64,000 bases of DNA from Phocaeicola faecium (GTDB taxonomy: Bacteria; Bacteroidota; Bacteroidia; Bacteroidales; Bacteroidaceae). Of this stretch, positions 38,891 through 46,840 are shown piece after piece. Every line of letters begins with the position of its first letter. Position 1 is the first letter of the stretch. The notes below the pieces were generated by a model. That model saw nothing but the letters and a program-made list of their open reading frames with translations, searched no databases and was not told the DNA's origin. The translations under genes were made by a program, and so were the position numbers. The stretch spans positions 1-64,000 of the forward strand of contig NZ_JACSPQ010000006.1 of the NCBI RefSeq assembly GCF_014837055.1. Reading direction: 5' to 3'.

Positions 38891-39949
38891 ATGAAAAAAC
38901 TGAATATATTTGCTTACTGTCTTGCCGGAATGCTGGCTTTCAGTTCCTGCCAAGACGATAGAGACGATAATCCTACCATTCTTCATCCGGAGACTTTCAC
39001 ACTGAATGCCTCTACGGAAACTGTATACGACTTGCAGAACATTGAGACGATCGACTGGACGTGCGATGTTCCTGATTACGGTTACAGCGCAGCCGTTACT
39101 TATTCGGTGCAAATCAACAAAGATAATAACTGGGTAGATGCCGAAGGAGAAAACGCAGCTTCGTATGTTACGCTGGAAGCTACTTATTCTACCAACCAGC
39201 TGAAAATAAGTGCGGCTGAGATGGACCGCTCGCTCATTATCTTAAATGAATGGTTCGATGCGGAGACCTTCCCCACTACCGAACAGACTGTTTTCGTGCG
39301 CATCATGTCGTCTATCTCAACGGTATCGGGTTACGAAGCCTATTCCGAACCGGTAGAAATCCGCTACTTGCCTTACTACATGGAGGTTTCGCTTGAGCCG
39401 AAAACAATGTATGTAGTGGGCGACCATAATGGATGGGCTGCCAACGACGATGCGCCCCGCCTTATCGCTACCGATGAAGCAGGCATGATATTCCACGGCT
39501 ATGCACAGTTGAACACGCAATTTAAGTTTATGACTACCGACTCATGGGCTGACCCAAATTACGGTGGCGGAAGCGGCACGTTGGCGTTAGGTGGAGGAAA
39601 CATCACTGCAACTCCCGGATTCTATCAGATAGATGCGAATCTGAATACGATGACTTATTCGCTCCGTACTTGTACATGGGGAATCGTGGGTTCTGTTTTC
39701 GATTCAGAATGGAAAACAGAAGTACAGTTGACTTATAATTCGTCTACCGGAGCTTTGGAAGCTGACGTAGAATTCTCTGCCGGACAATTCAAATTCCGTC
39801 AGGATGGTGCTTGGGATTATTCGTTGGGTGGCAGTTTGGATGAATTGGTATACGATGGTGGTAATATAACTGCATCTCCGGGCCGTTATACCGTCCGTCT
39901 GTATCTGAACGGACCTACCTACCGTGCCGAACTGATTCCGGTGGAATAA
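38891..39949 (+). CDS. susE: SusE/SusF-type outer-membrane starch-binding lipoprotein
   Basis: Lipoprotein of 352 residues (lipobox FSSC, Cys20, followed by acidic QDDRDD export signal). An N-terminal FN3/DUF5116-like domain (about 35-165) precedes two carbohydrate-binding repeats, each opening with a VVGDHNGW- or IVGSVFDSEW-type strand and having GGGNITATPGFYQID / GGNITASPGRYTVRL. SusE of B. thetaiotaomicron has two such starch-binding modules and SusF three, so this one matches SusE. It is the last gene of the locus; the next gene is convergent. Confidence 0.87.
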   Translation: MKKLNIFAYCLAGMLAFSSCQDDRDDNPTILHPETFTLNASTETVYDLQNIETIDWTCDVPDYGYSAAVTYSVQINKDNNWVDAEGENAASYVTLEATYSTNQLKISAAEMDRSLIILNEWFDAETFPTTEQTVFVRIMSSISTVSGYEAYSEPVEIRYLPYYMEVSLEPKTMYVVGDHNGWAANDDAPRLIATDEAGMIFHGYAQLNTQFKFMTTDSWADPNYGGGSGTLALGGGNITATPGFYQIDANLNTMTYSLRTCTWGIVGSVFDSEWKTEVQLTYNSSTGALEADVEFSAGQFKFRQDGAWDYSLGGSLDELVYDGGNITASPGRYTVRLYLNGPTYRAELIPVE

Positions 39950-39960
39950 CAGGTAAAATT

Positions 39961-40045
39961 TCTACCCATAGAGATGAGTATTTCTATTCGGAGCGTTAGT
40001 TGTTTCTATGGGTAGCGTTGACCGTTCCTATGGGTAGAAAATAAA
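39961..40045. repeat. Mosaic intergenic repeat, copy R7
   Basis: This variant is built on the CCCATAG block: TCTACCCATAG (39961-39971) can pair with CTATGGGTAG at 40006-40015 or CTATGGGTAGA at 40028-40038, with TTCTATTCGGAGCGTTAG between. It lies between convergent susE and the nitroreductase gene, just before the terminator. Confidence 0.6.
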
Positions 40046-40047
40046 CA

Positions 40048-40091
40048 AAAAAACGTGGATGTATTCTTTTCTGAATTCATCCACGTTTTTT
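40048..40091. terminator. Bidirectional terminator between susE and the aroQ-nitroreductase operon
   Basis: 40048-40061 and 40078-40091 make a perfect 14-bp stem (AAAAAACGTGGATG) with a 16-nt loop and T runs on both strands. Confidence 0.8.
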
Positions 40092-40125
40092 GTTATTCTA
40101 TCAGATTGTGTATAAACGAGTTACC

Positions 40126-40653
40126 CTACTCTACCCATACCGTGTAATCCGGTTTGCGGGGCTTGGCCGCCGGTGCGTTTTCATCGGCAGGATAGCCAAG
40201 AACGCAATGTCCGATGCCTTCGTAATCGCCTTCAATCCCCCACTTTTTCAATAGCTCTTTGCCTTCGGGCGAATTGAATACTTCTTTGGCACGGTGAATC
40301 CAGCAACTTCCCAAGCCTACGGCGTGTGCCGCATTCATCAGGTTTCCCATCACCAATGAACCATCGTAAAGATACGTAGGCCGGTTGCGGTCTGCCAATA
40401 CCACAAGTACCACGGGTGCGCCGTAGAAAGGGTCGGAAGTTGTTCCTAACACCTCGGCGTTCAGTTTCGACAAACGGTCGCGTACAGCCTTGTTTGTAAC
40501 GGCAACAATAACAGGCGATTGCATACCCCTGCCCGTAGGTGCGTATGTACCAGCCTCTATCACCTGTTCTATCAACTCACGTGCCGGCATCCGGTCGGGT
40601 TTATAACCGCGTATGCTGCGGCGCGTTTTCATGTTTTCGATTATTGCATTCAT
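40126..40653 (-). CDS. Nitroreductase family protein
   Basis: Flavin-dependent oxidoreductase of 175 residues. Family stretches: TRRSIRGYKPDRMP at the N-terminus (FMN phosphate), APTGRGMQSP, DGSLVMGNLMNAAHAVGLGSCWIHRA and CVLGYPADENAPAAKPRKPDY. Substrate unknown. It is the last gene of the seven-gene operon and its ATG overlaps the stop of the ogt-type gene. Confidence 0.87.
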   Translation of the reverse strand: MNAIIENMKTRRSIRGYKPDRMPARELIEQVIEAGTYAPTGRGMQSPVIVAVTNKAVRDRLSKLNAEVLGTTSDPFYGAPVVLVVLADRNRPTYLYDGSLVMGNLMNAAHAVGLGSCWIHRAKEVFNSPEGKELLKKWGIEGDYEGIGHCVLGYPADENAPAAKPRKPDYTVWVE

Positions 40654-41186
40654 ACTTTATAAGGATTAAACAGATTCATGTTTTCTTGTTCCAAGTTCAG
40701 CAAATACGCCTTAGCCTGAAGTCCTCCGGCGTATCCCGTAAGTTGGTGGTTGCTGCCTATGACGCGGTGGCAAGGCACGAAGATGGAAAGCGCATTCATA
40801 CGGTTGGCAGACGCTACGGCACGGACTGCCTTCGGGTTTCCCACCCGCTGGGCAAGCTCTGCATACGAGACGGTTTCTCCGTAGGGAATCGTGAGCAATT
40901 CACTCCATACACGCTTCTGGAAGTCTGTCCCTGCAAACAAAAGCGGTACGTTGAAAGCCGTCCGCCGATGAGCGAAATACGCATCCAGCTCTTCGGAAGC
41001 CTGCCTTGTGACATCGGATGAACCCGGCTCGAACGCCGCATCCAACAGGTGACGCAAGCGTTTGTCTACCGCCTCTCTCCGCCCGGCGTCTGTCATCCAG
41101 TCGCATAAGCAAAGCCGTCCGTCGCACGAGCCGAGCAGGATTTCTCCGCAAGGCGAGTGATAAGTTTGTAAAAAAATGGTTTTCAT
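40650..41186 (-). CDS. ogt: Methylated-DNA--protein-cysteine methyltransferase
   Basis: Suicide repair protein for O6-alkylguanine. The acceptor Cys is in FVPCHRVIG, preceded by the helix-turn-helix arginine finger region (VGNPKAVRAVASANRMNAL) and followed by LTGYAGGLQAKAYLLNLE. Length 178 is standard. It overlaps the nitroreductase gene by four bases and follows the LolC-type gene by 12. Confidence 0.92.
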   Translation of the reverse strand: MKTIFLQTYHSPCGEILLGSCDGRLCLCDWMTDAGRREAVDKRLRHLLDAAFEPGSSDVTRQASEELDAYFAHRRTAFNVPLLFAGTDFQKRVWSELLTIPYGETVSYAELAQRVGNPKAVRAVASANRMNALSIFVPCHRVIGSNHQLTGYAGGLQAKAYLLNLEQENMNLFNPYKV

Positions 41187-41198
41187 AGTGGAGATAGA

Positions 41199-42422
41199 TT
41201 ATAATAAACGTTTGCTAAGGAAACGTGTAGGATACCATATTGAGGCAAAACCGATGGCAAGCACGGTGAGAAGTATCAGTATCACATCGCCGGCATGTAC
41301 GCTTACCGGATACGCCTCGACCACAAAACTGCCCGACGAGCCTAATGATATCAGTCCGAACTGCTGCTGGAGGAAACAGAGCAGAATGCCCAGCACCACG
41401 CCCGAAACAGCTCCGAAGCAAGAAATCATATAACCTTCGAGAAGGAAAATACGGGTAATCTGGCGGTCGTTTGCCCCCATGTTCCGTAAAGACATCACAT
41501 CGTTTTGCTTGTCGATAATCAGCATCGAAAGCGGTCCTACGATATTGAAGCAGGCAATGAGCAGGATGAAAATCAGAAACAGGTACGAAACCAACTTTTC
41601 TATTTTCATGATGCGGAAAGTGTCTTCTTGCTGTTCGTAACGGTCTTGCACGACGAACTCTTTTCCCAACCGCTTTTCCAACATCCGTTTTACTGTTTCA
41701 ACGTCCTCCCCTGCCTTCAGTTTCAGGTTCAGTGCGCTTATTTCGGTAGTGTATCGGAATAACTGTCGGGCAAAATCAAGCGAGGTAAGTATATAAGCAT
41801 TGTCGTATTTCTCTTGCCCTACGACAAAAGTCAATCCGGACGAGAATAAGTTTCCTGTGGTAAATGCAGTCGAAGGATTGGCAATGTTGACCTTCGCCCC
41901 TCGCTTGGGTGCATACACCTCCAACGGGTCGAGAAAGCGTATGCCTGTACCCAGTGCCGAAAGAAGTTGAATACCCGGAATGGCATAATTAGCCACCTCG
42001 TCATGCAGTATCAGTTCCCCCCTTCCGAAGAGGATGCTGTCTATGGGTGTCAGGCTGTCAAAATTATCTTCCACTCCCCTGATTACTGCCATCACCTGCC
42101 TGCCTTGATACTGCACCATCGCGTTGTCTTCCAACGACTCGGAGCAGACTTCTATTTCCGGCATCTGACGGATGGAAAGCACCCGCGGGTCTTGCCCGTC
42201 GAACACCTTCCCCACAGCAGGCATGACCTTCAGTTCGGGGTCGAACGCCGTAAAAAACGTGGAGACCAAATCCTGAAAGCCATTAAAGACCGAAAGCGTG
42301 CATACCATAGCCATTGTCGCTAATGCTACCCCGCACACCGAAATGCAAGAGATAATATTGACGGCATTGTGAGATTTCTTCGAGAAAAGATACCTGCGGG
42401 CTATGTAAAAAGAAAAGTTCAT
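41199..42422 (-). CDS. FtsX-like ABC permease, LolC/LolE type
   Basis: Membrane component of 407 residues with one N-terminal span (about 22-45), a long periplasmic domain (about 46-270) and three C-terminal spans (about 275-300, 325-350, 370-395). This MacB_PCD/FtsX layout is that of the lipoprotein-releasing LolCE permeases. The ATPase LolD is not adjacent. Its ATG overlaps the rbfA stop. Confidence 0.85.
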   Translation of the reverse strand: MNFSFYIARRYLFSKKSHNAVNIISCISVCGVALATMAMVCTLSVFNGFQDLVSTFFTAFDPELKVMPAVGKVFDGQDPRVLSIRQMPEIEVCSESLEDNAMVQYQGRQVMAVIRGVEDNFDSLTPIDSILFGRGELILHDEVANYAIPGIQLLSALGTGIRFLDPLEVYAPKRGAKVNIANPSTAFTTGNLFSSGLTFVVGQEKYDNAYILTSLDFARQLFRYTTEISALNLKLKAGEDVETVKRMLEKRLGKEFVVQDRYEQQEDTFRIMKIEKLVSYLFLIFILLIACFNIVGPLSMLIIDKQNDVMSLRNMGANDRQITRIFLLEGYMISCFGAVSGVVLGILLCFLQQQFGLISLGSSGSFVVEAYPVSVHAGDVILILLTVLAIGFASIWYPTRFLSKRLL

Positions 42423-42754
42423 TTTTTCAGAAGTTCGTCGATGTGTGCCGCATAATCCAGCGAATCGTCTACGAAAAACTTCAATTCAGGGATGATGCGC
42501 AACTGAAAGCGTACACGTTTTCCCAGTTCGTACCGGATAGACTTCATGTTGTCATTGATGTTTTTAACGATTTCTTCGCTACGCTCTGAAGGGAAAACGC
42601 TTAGATAAGCGCGGGCATAGCTTAAATCAGGACTGATACGTACTACGCTTACTGACACCAATACGCCCGGCATCATCTTGGTTTGTAACAAAAATATTTC
42701 GCTGAGTTCTTTCTGAATCAGGCGGGCAATTTTATTTTGTCTGGTTGTTTCCAT
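42419..42754 (-). CDS. rbfA: 30S ribosome-binding factor
   Basis: Small KH-fold ribosome maturation factor, 111 residues: RQNKIARLIQKELSEIF at the start, then LVSVSVVRISPDLSYARAYLSVF and RYELGKRVRFQLRIIPELKFFVDDSLD. It assists 16S 5' end maturation and cold adaptation. It sits in an operon, overlapping the LolC-type gene by 4 nt. Confidence 0.94.
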   Translation of the reverse strand: METTRQNKIARLIQKELSEIFLLQTKMMPGVLVSVSVVRISPDLSYARAYLSVFPSERSEEIVKNINDNMKSIRYELGKRVRFQLRIIPELKFFVDDSLDYAAHIDELLKK

Positions 42755-42765
42755 AATTCTTTTAT

Positions 42766-43404
42766 TTATTTCTTACGTATAATAGTCAATCCGTCGCGCA
42801 ACGGTAGGATTACTTTCTCCACACGTGTATCGGCAGCCACCGTGTCGTTAAACTTTTTAATGCCGAGCGTCTGTGTATCGGCAGGACGAGTTTCTTCGAG
42901 TACATGTCCGTCCCATAACGTATTATCGGCAATGATATATCCTCCGGAGTGCATTTTACTGAGAATCATCTCATAATACTCTACATAGAAACGCTTGTTT
43001 CCATCCATGAAAGCCAAGTCGAATACTACATCCATCTGCGGAACCATGGTCAGGGCATCACCGATGTAGAACTTTATTTTGTCGGCATACGGCGAGTTCT
43101 CCAGCCACGGACGTGTAAAATCTTCCTGTTCGTCATTGATTTCGAATGTATGGAGCACGGCTCCATCTTCGAGTCCTTCTGCCAGACACAGTGCAGAATA
43201 TCCGCTGTATGTGCCTATCTCAAGCACTTGTTTCGGACGTATCATCTGTACGAACATCTTCAGCATCCTTCCCTGAAGATGCCCCGAAGCCATACGGGGA
43301 CGCAAGAGTTTTACATGCGTCGCCCGGTATAATGCTTTCAGGTAATCGTTTTCTTCGTCGATATGGCGAAGGATATATTCATCCAATGCGTCCGTTTCTT
43401 TCAT
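42766..43404 (-). CDS. SAM-dependent O-methyltransferase
   Basis: Class I methyltransferase of the caffeoyl-CoA/catechol O-methyltransferase-like family (212 residues). SAM motif I is VLEIGTYSGYSAL, the metal-binding acidic loop is FDLAFMDGNK, then YIIADNTLWDG, all as in this family. Substrate unknown. It lies 9 nt after pyk and 11 nt before rbfA. Confidence 0.87.
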   Translation of the reverse strand: MKETDALDEYILRHIDEENDYLKALYRATHVKLLRPRMASGHLQGRMLKMFVQMIRPKQVLEIGTYSGYSALCLAEGLEDGAVLHTFEINDEQEDFTRPWLENSPYADKIKFYIGDALTMVPQMDVVFDLAFMDGNKRFYVEYYEMILSKMHSGGYIIADNTLWDGHVLEETRPADTQTLGIKKFNDTVAADTRVEKVILPLRDGLTIIRKK

Positions 43405-43413
43405 TGTCTGTAT

Positions 43414-44874
43414 TTATAAGTAGCGGTGGCGGTTAGGCAATACATAGTCGTCTCCTGCCTGTAATACATCGCCTACCTGATTGATTTCAAGGAATGAAGT
43501 ATGTGTACCCTTCTTTCCGCCGCTCAGATATGCCACCATGTCGTTTTCATTCAGTACGCCATCGTTAATCAGTTTGCGGAGTGCCGTGAAGTAATACTCC
43601 TGTCCGTTGGCTTTTTCCGGCATGTAAATGGCTTCTACTCCGTACGACAGAGCCAGATGGCGCATGGTTTTTTCTTTGTAGCAAATAGCCATAACCGGAT
43701 ATTTGCCACGGAAAGCAGCCAGATTGCGTGCTGTCAGTCCGCTGAAACTGTCGGTAATGATCGCGCGAATAGGCATCAACGTGGTAGAAAGCACAGCCTG
43801 TTTAGCCAAGAAACTGGTAACGTCGGTGTTTTCGGGAGTCAACGGAATAGGAATATCGTTTTCTTCCATTTTGTCTTTCTCTGCCTGCGCTGCAATTTTG
43901 GTCATAGTTTTCACCGCTTCTACCGGATATTTGCCGTAAGCCGTTTCCCCGCTCAGCATCAAAGCATCCGTACGATAATAAATGGCATTGGCAATGTCGG
44001 TCACCTCGGCGCGGGTAGGACGCGGGTTGTTTATCATCGTATGCAACATTTGAGTGGCTACGATTACCGGTTTTTTTGCCAAGATACATTTTTTTATCAG
44101 ATGGCGCTGAATGCCCGGAATACGTTCTTGAGGAACTTCGATGCCCAAGTCTCCACGGGCTACCATGATTCCGTCTGCCACTTCCAGAATCTCGTCGATG
44201 TTGTCAACGCCTTCTTGGTTCTCTATTTTGGCAATGATTTTGATGTCGCTGTTATGAGCGTCCAGTATTTCACGGATATCCAATACGTCTTGGCGGTTAC
44301 GGACAAAAGAGTGAGCGATAAAGTCGATATCTTTTTCGATAGCGTAAAGAATGTTATTGCGGTCTTTCTCAGTCAGTGAAGGAAGGTTAATCCGGACTCC
44401 CGGTACGTTTACGCTTTTGCGGTTTCCCAAAGTGGCATCGTTGCAAACCTCGCAAAACAGGGTGTTTTCGTTTTTATCGGTTACTTTCAGCTGTAATTCG
44501 CCATCGTCTATCAGAACATCGGTATCGACCGACAAGTCTTGTACAAAATTTTTATATGTAACGGCGATGCACTCCCGCGTTGTTTCCTGTTCAGGATTAC
44601 CCACAATGCAGACCTTGTCTCCCGTTTTAAAGTCGATAGCACCTTCGGCACTGGCTGTTGTGCGGACTTCAGGTCCTTTGGTATCCATCAGGATGGCAAT
44701 GCGATTGGATACTTCGCGCACGTTAGTTATCAGTCTTTCAAAGCCTTCGCGGTTGGCGTGAGCTGTATTCATACGTACTACGTTCATACCCGCATTGAAA
44801 AGGTCTCTGATAAAATCTACGTCACATCGTAAATCCGAGATGGACGCAACGATTTTTGTTTGTTTAAGCATCAT
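43414..44874 (-). CDS. pyk: Pyruvate kinase
   Basis: Glycolytic enzyme making pyruvate and ATP from PEP, 486 residues. Visible: MNTAHANREGF and ILMDTKGPEVRT in the A domain, IIAKIENQEGVDNIDEIL with the catalytic Lys and metal-binding Glu, VARGDLGIEVP, and the signature VATQMLHTMINNPRPTRAEVTDIANAI. The C-terminal allosteric domain is present. A tandem ATG makes the first residue uncertain by one. It follows aroQ by 25 nt. Confidence 0.96.
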   Translation of the reverse strand: MMLKQTKIVASISDLRCDVDFIRDLFNAGMNVVRMNTAHANREGFERLITNVREVSNRIAILMDTKGPEVRTTASAEGAIDFKTGDKVCIVGNPEQETTRECIAVTYKNFVQDLSVDTDVLIDDGELQLKVTDKNENTLFCEVCNDATLGNRKSVNVPGVRINLPSLTEKDRNNILYAIEKDIDFIAHSFVRNRQDVLDIREILDAHNSDIKIIAKIENQEGVDNIDEILEVADGIMVARGDLGIEVPQERIPGIQRHLIKKCILAKKPVIVATQMLHTMINNPRPTRAEVTDIANAIYYRTDALMLSGETAYGKYPVEAVKTMTKIAAQAEKDKMEENDIPIPLTPENTDVTSFLAKQAVLSTTLMPIRAIITDSFSGLTARNLAAFRGKYPVMAICYKEKTMRHLALSYGVEAIYMPEKANGQEYYFTALRKLINDGVLNENDMVAYLSGGKKGTHTSFLEINQVGDVLQAGDDYVLPNRHRYL

Positions 44875-44899
44875 ATTATAAAAAACTAATTATTACTTT

Positions 44900-45322
44900 T
44901 TACCTTACTATAAGAGCTTCTACTCCCAAGCGATAAGAATCAAGTCCGAAACCACAAATCACCCCCTTACATGCGCATGATATCATCGACTTATGACGGA
45001 ACTCTTCCCGTTGATGTACGTTTGATATATGCACTTCGATGACCGGAGCCGTTACGGCACGTATTGCGTCTTGCAGCGCAATGGAAGTATGTGTGTAAGC
45101 TCCCGCGTTCAGAATGATTCCATCATAATTAAACCCAACTTCATGTATTTTGTTTATCATTTCCCCCTCTATATTCGATTGGTAGTAGCTTATTTCTACT
45201 TCCGGGTAGCGTGCCCGGAGGCGTACCAAATAATCTTCGAATGATTCTGAGCCGTAAATAGAAGGTTCACGTTTCCCCAATAAATTGATATTAGGGCCGT
45301 TGATAATTTGTATCCTCATCAT
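44900..45322 (-). CDS. aroQ: 3-dehydroquinate dehydratase, type II
   Basis: Dodecameric type II dehydroquinase of the shikimate pathway, 140 residues. Motifs: INGPNINLLGKREPSIYG with the catalytic Tyr, NAGAYTHTSIALQDAI, and EVHISNVHQREEFRHKS with the catalytic His. Two adjacent ATGs exist; the second (45319) is equally likely. It heads the seven-gene operon, with a -7 box at 45369-45376. Confidence 0.95.
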   Translation of the reverse strand: MMRIQIINGPNINLLGKREPSIYGSESFEDYLVRLRARYPEVEISYYQSNIEGEMINKIHEVGFNYDGIILNAGAYTHTSIALQDAIRAVTAPVIEVHISNVHQREEFRHKSMISCACKGVICGFGLDSYRLGVEALIVR

Positions 45323-45345
45323 CGTATATTTTTCTGAACTTTTAA

Positions 45346-45353
45346 TACTTTTG
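45346..45353 (+). promoter_or_regulatory. -7 box for xerD
   Basis: TACTTTTG fits TAnnTTTG and lies 33 nt before the chosen xerD start. It is only 15 nt from the oppositely directed aroQ box, so the two initially transcribed regions overlap. Confidence 0.5.
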
Positions 45354-45368
45354 TCGAAAAATTTGGGA

Positions 45369-45376
45369 CAAAGGTA
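45369..45376 (-). promoter_or_regulatory. -7 box for the aroQ operon
   Basis: Minus-strand TACCTTTG fits TAnnTTTG, 46 nt before the aroQ ATG. Confidence 0.5.
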
Positions 45377-45386
45377 CGAAAAAAGA

Positions 45387-46322
45387 ATGAAAAGTCAGGA
45401 TAAAAATCAGAAGATTATAATAAAGTATAAGCAATATCTCAAATTAGAGAAAGCGTTATCCGACAATACGGTAGAGGCTTACCTGACGGATTTAGACAAA
45501 CTGTTTGCTTTTCTTACGTTGGAGGGGATCGACTTTACCGAGGTAACGACCGATAATCTGGAGACGTTTTCGGCAGGCTTGCATGACATCGGCATTCATC
45601 CGCGTTCCCAAGCCCGCATCCTTTCGGGCATACGCTCGTTTTACCGGTTCTTGGTGCTGGAAGATTACATCCGGCAAGACCCCACCGAACTGTTGGACTC
45701 TCCGCAGATAGGGAAACACTTGCCCGATGTGCTTACCGTGGAAGAGATAGACAGCCTGATAGGGGCGATAGACCGGGGAAGCCGTGAGGGGCAGCGCAAC
45801 TGTGCCATACTGGAAACGTTGTATAGCTGCGGATTGCGTGTGTCTGAACTCTGTAATCTGAAGATTTCCGATTTATATTTGAACGAAGGCTTCATAAAAG
45901 TAGAAGGAAAGGGAAACAAGCAACGCCTTGTGCCCATCTCTCCGCGAGCCGTCAGCGAGTTGAACGACTATTTTCTTGTCCGGGGAGAAAAGGTGATAAA
46001 GCCCGGATTCGAAGATTATGTATTTATAAGTAACTTCGGCAAGAACATTTCGCGTATTATGGTGTTTCATATTATAAAGGAACTGGCGAATCAGATCGGG
46101 CTGAAGAAAAGCATAAGCCCCCATACCTTTCGCCATTCGTTTGCCACTCATTTGTTGGAAGGCGGTGCGAATTTGCGTGCCATTCAGTGTATGTTGGGAC
46201 ATGAGAGCATCGGAACTACGGAGATTTATACCCACATCGACCGCAACCGCCTGCGTGAAGAAATCATAGAACATCATCCGAGGAACAAAAGAAGCAGGGA
46301 ACTGTATGAGAACAAGCCGTAA
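45387..46322 (+). CDS. xerD: Site-specific tyrosine recombinase XerD
   Basis: Chromosome dimer resolution recombinase of 311 residues. An N-terminal SAM-like core-binding domain (about 10-95) is followed by the catalytic domain with Arg in YSCGLRVSEL, HTFRHSFATHL, GHESIGTTEIYTH (R-HxxR-H-Y). The frame is open back to 45285, but those 34 codons lie over the aroQ start and before the -7 box, so ATG 45387 (MKSQDKNQKI) is chosen. There are no flanking mobile-element genes or attachment repeats, which supports the housekeeping role. Confidence 0.92.
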   Translation: MKSQDKNQKIIIKYKQYLKLEKALSDNTVEAYLTDLDKLFAFLTLEGIDFTEVTTDNLETFSAGLHDIGIHPRSQARILSGIRSFYRFLVLEDYIRQDPTELLDSPQIGKHLPDVLTVEEIDSLIGAIDRGSREGQRNCAILETLYSCGLRVSELCNLKISDLYLNEGFIKVEGKGNKQRLVPISPRAVSELNDYFLVRGEKVIKPGFEDYVFISNFGKNISRIMVFHIIKELANQIGLKKSISPHTFRHSFATHLLEGGANLRAIQCMLGHESIGTTEIYTHIDRNRLREEIIEHHPRNKRSRELYENKP

Positions 46323-46363
46323 AACCGGCTTCAACGGAAGAAATTCTCTGTCGGAACATACCG

Positions 46364-46460
46364 AAAAACACTACCGTTAGTGTTGCTCGTTCCATGCGGT
46401 AGCGTTGACTGACGCTACCCATAGAACCGACCGGTTCTACCGCTTGCGTTTTTTCAGGGT
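46364..46460 (+). repeat. Mosaic intergenic repeat, copy R8
   Basis: Blocks: AACACTACCGTTAGTGTT (perfect small palindrome), CGTTCCATGCGGTAGCGTTGAC, ACGCTACCCATAGAACCGACCGGTTCTACCG and GCTTGCGTTTTTTC. It starts about 40 nt after xerD in the same direction and may end that transcript. Confidence 0.7.
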
Positions 46461-46464
46461 TCAG

Positions 46465-46756
46465 GCAATGCCGAAACTCAACAAAAACTCAGGTTTCACA
46501 CTTTGTCGTGCCGTGTTTTTTGTTCCGTCAGGCAGGGCATGAGAAGTAATTGATTAGCATGAGATTGGTTTACTTATACATTTATTATATATAGTGATTT
46601 CCGATTCCGGATCCGATGCCCTGAAACGTAAGTTAAAATCGTCGTTTTATCATGCTTGTCAGGCTGGAAAAGCTCTGGAAAAAAACGTTTTAATCTTTTT
46701 TTAATGAGTGTTTAAAAAAAAAAGAGATAAAGTTTAACAACTATAATAGTTTTTCT
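46465..46756. other. Non-coding region upstream of the TPR lipoprotein gene
   Basis: No ORF of interest. An 8-nt pair of inverted copies (CAGGGCAT at 46533-46540, ATGCCCTG at 46616-46623) is the only structure seen. The last 80 bp are strongly A/T-rich, as in upstream regions of strong promoters. Confidence 0.4.
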
Positions 46757-46764
46757 TATCTTTG
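46733..46764 (+). promoter_or_regulatory. Promoter of the TPR lipoprotein gene
   Basis: TTTA at 46733-46736, a 20-nt spacer and TATCTTTG at 46757-46764. The leader would be about 70 nt. Confidence 0.55.
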
Positions 46765-46840
46765 CCCCAAATAACAAAACTTAGACGCATACCAAAACTT
46801 GAGAAAAAATTTTATAATATAAACCTAAACATTAACAATC

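Noticed and set aside
43501-44379. 292-codon open frame antisense to pyk
   Set aside because: Shadow of the pyruvate kinase gene; no start context and no domain.
45387-46322. Integrase of a mobile element
   Set aside because: The tyrosine recombinase has housekeeping neighbours, no attachment repeats, no tRNA target and XerD-like length, so XerD is the simpler explanation.
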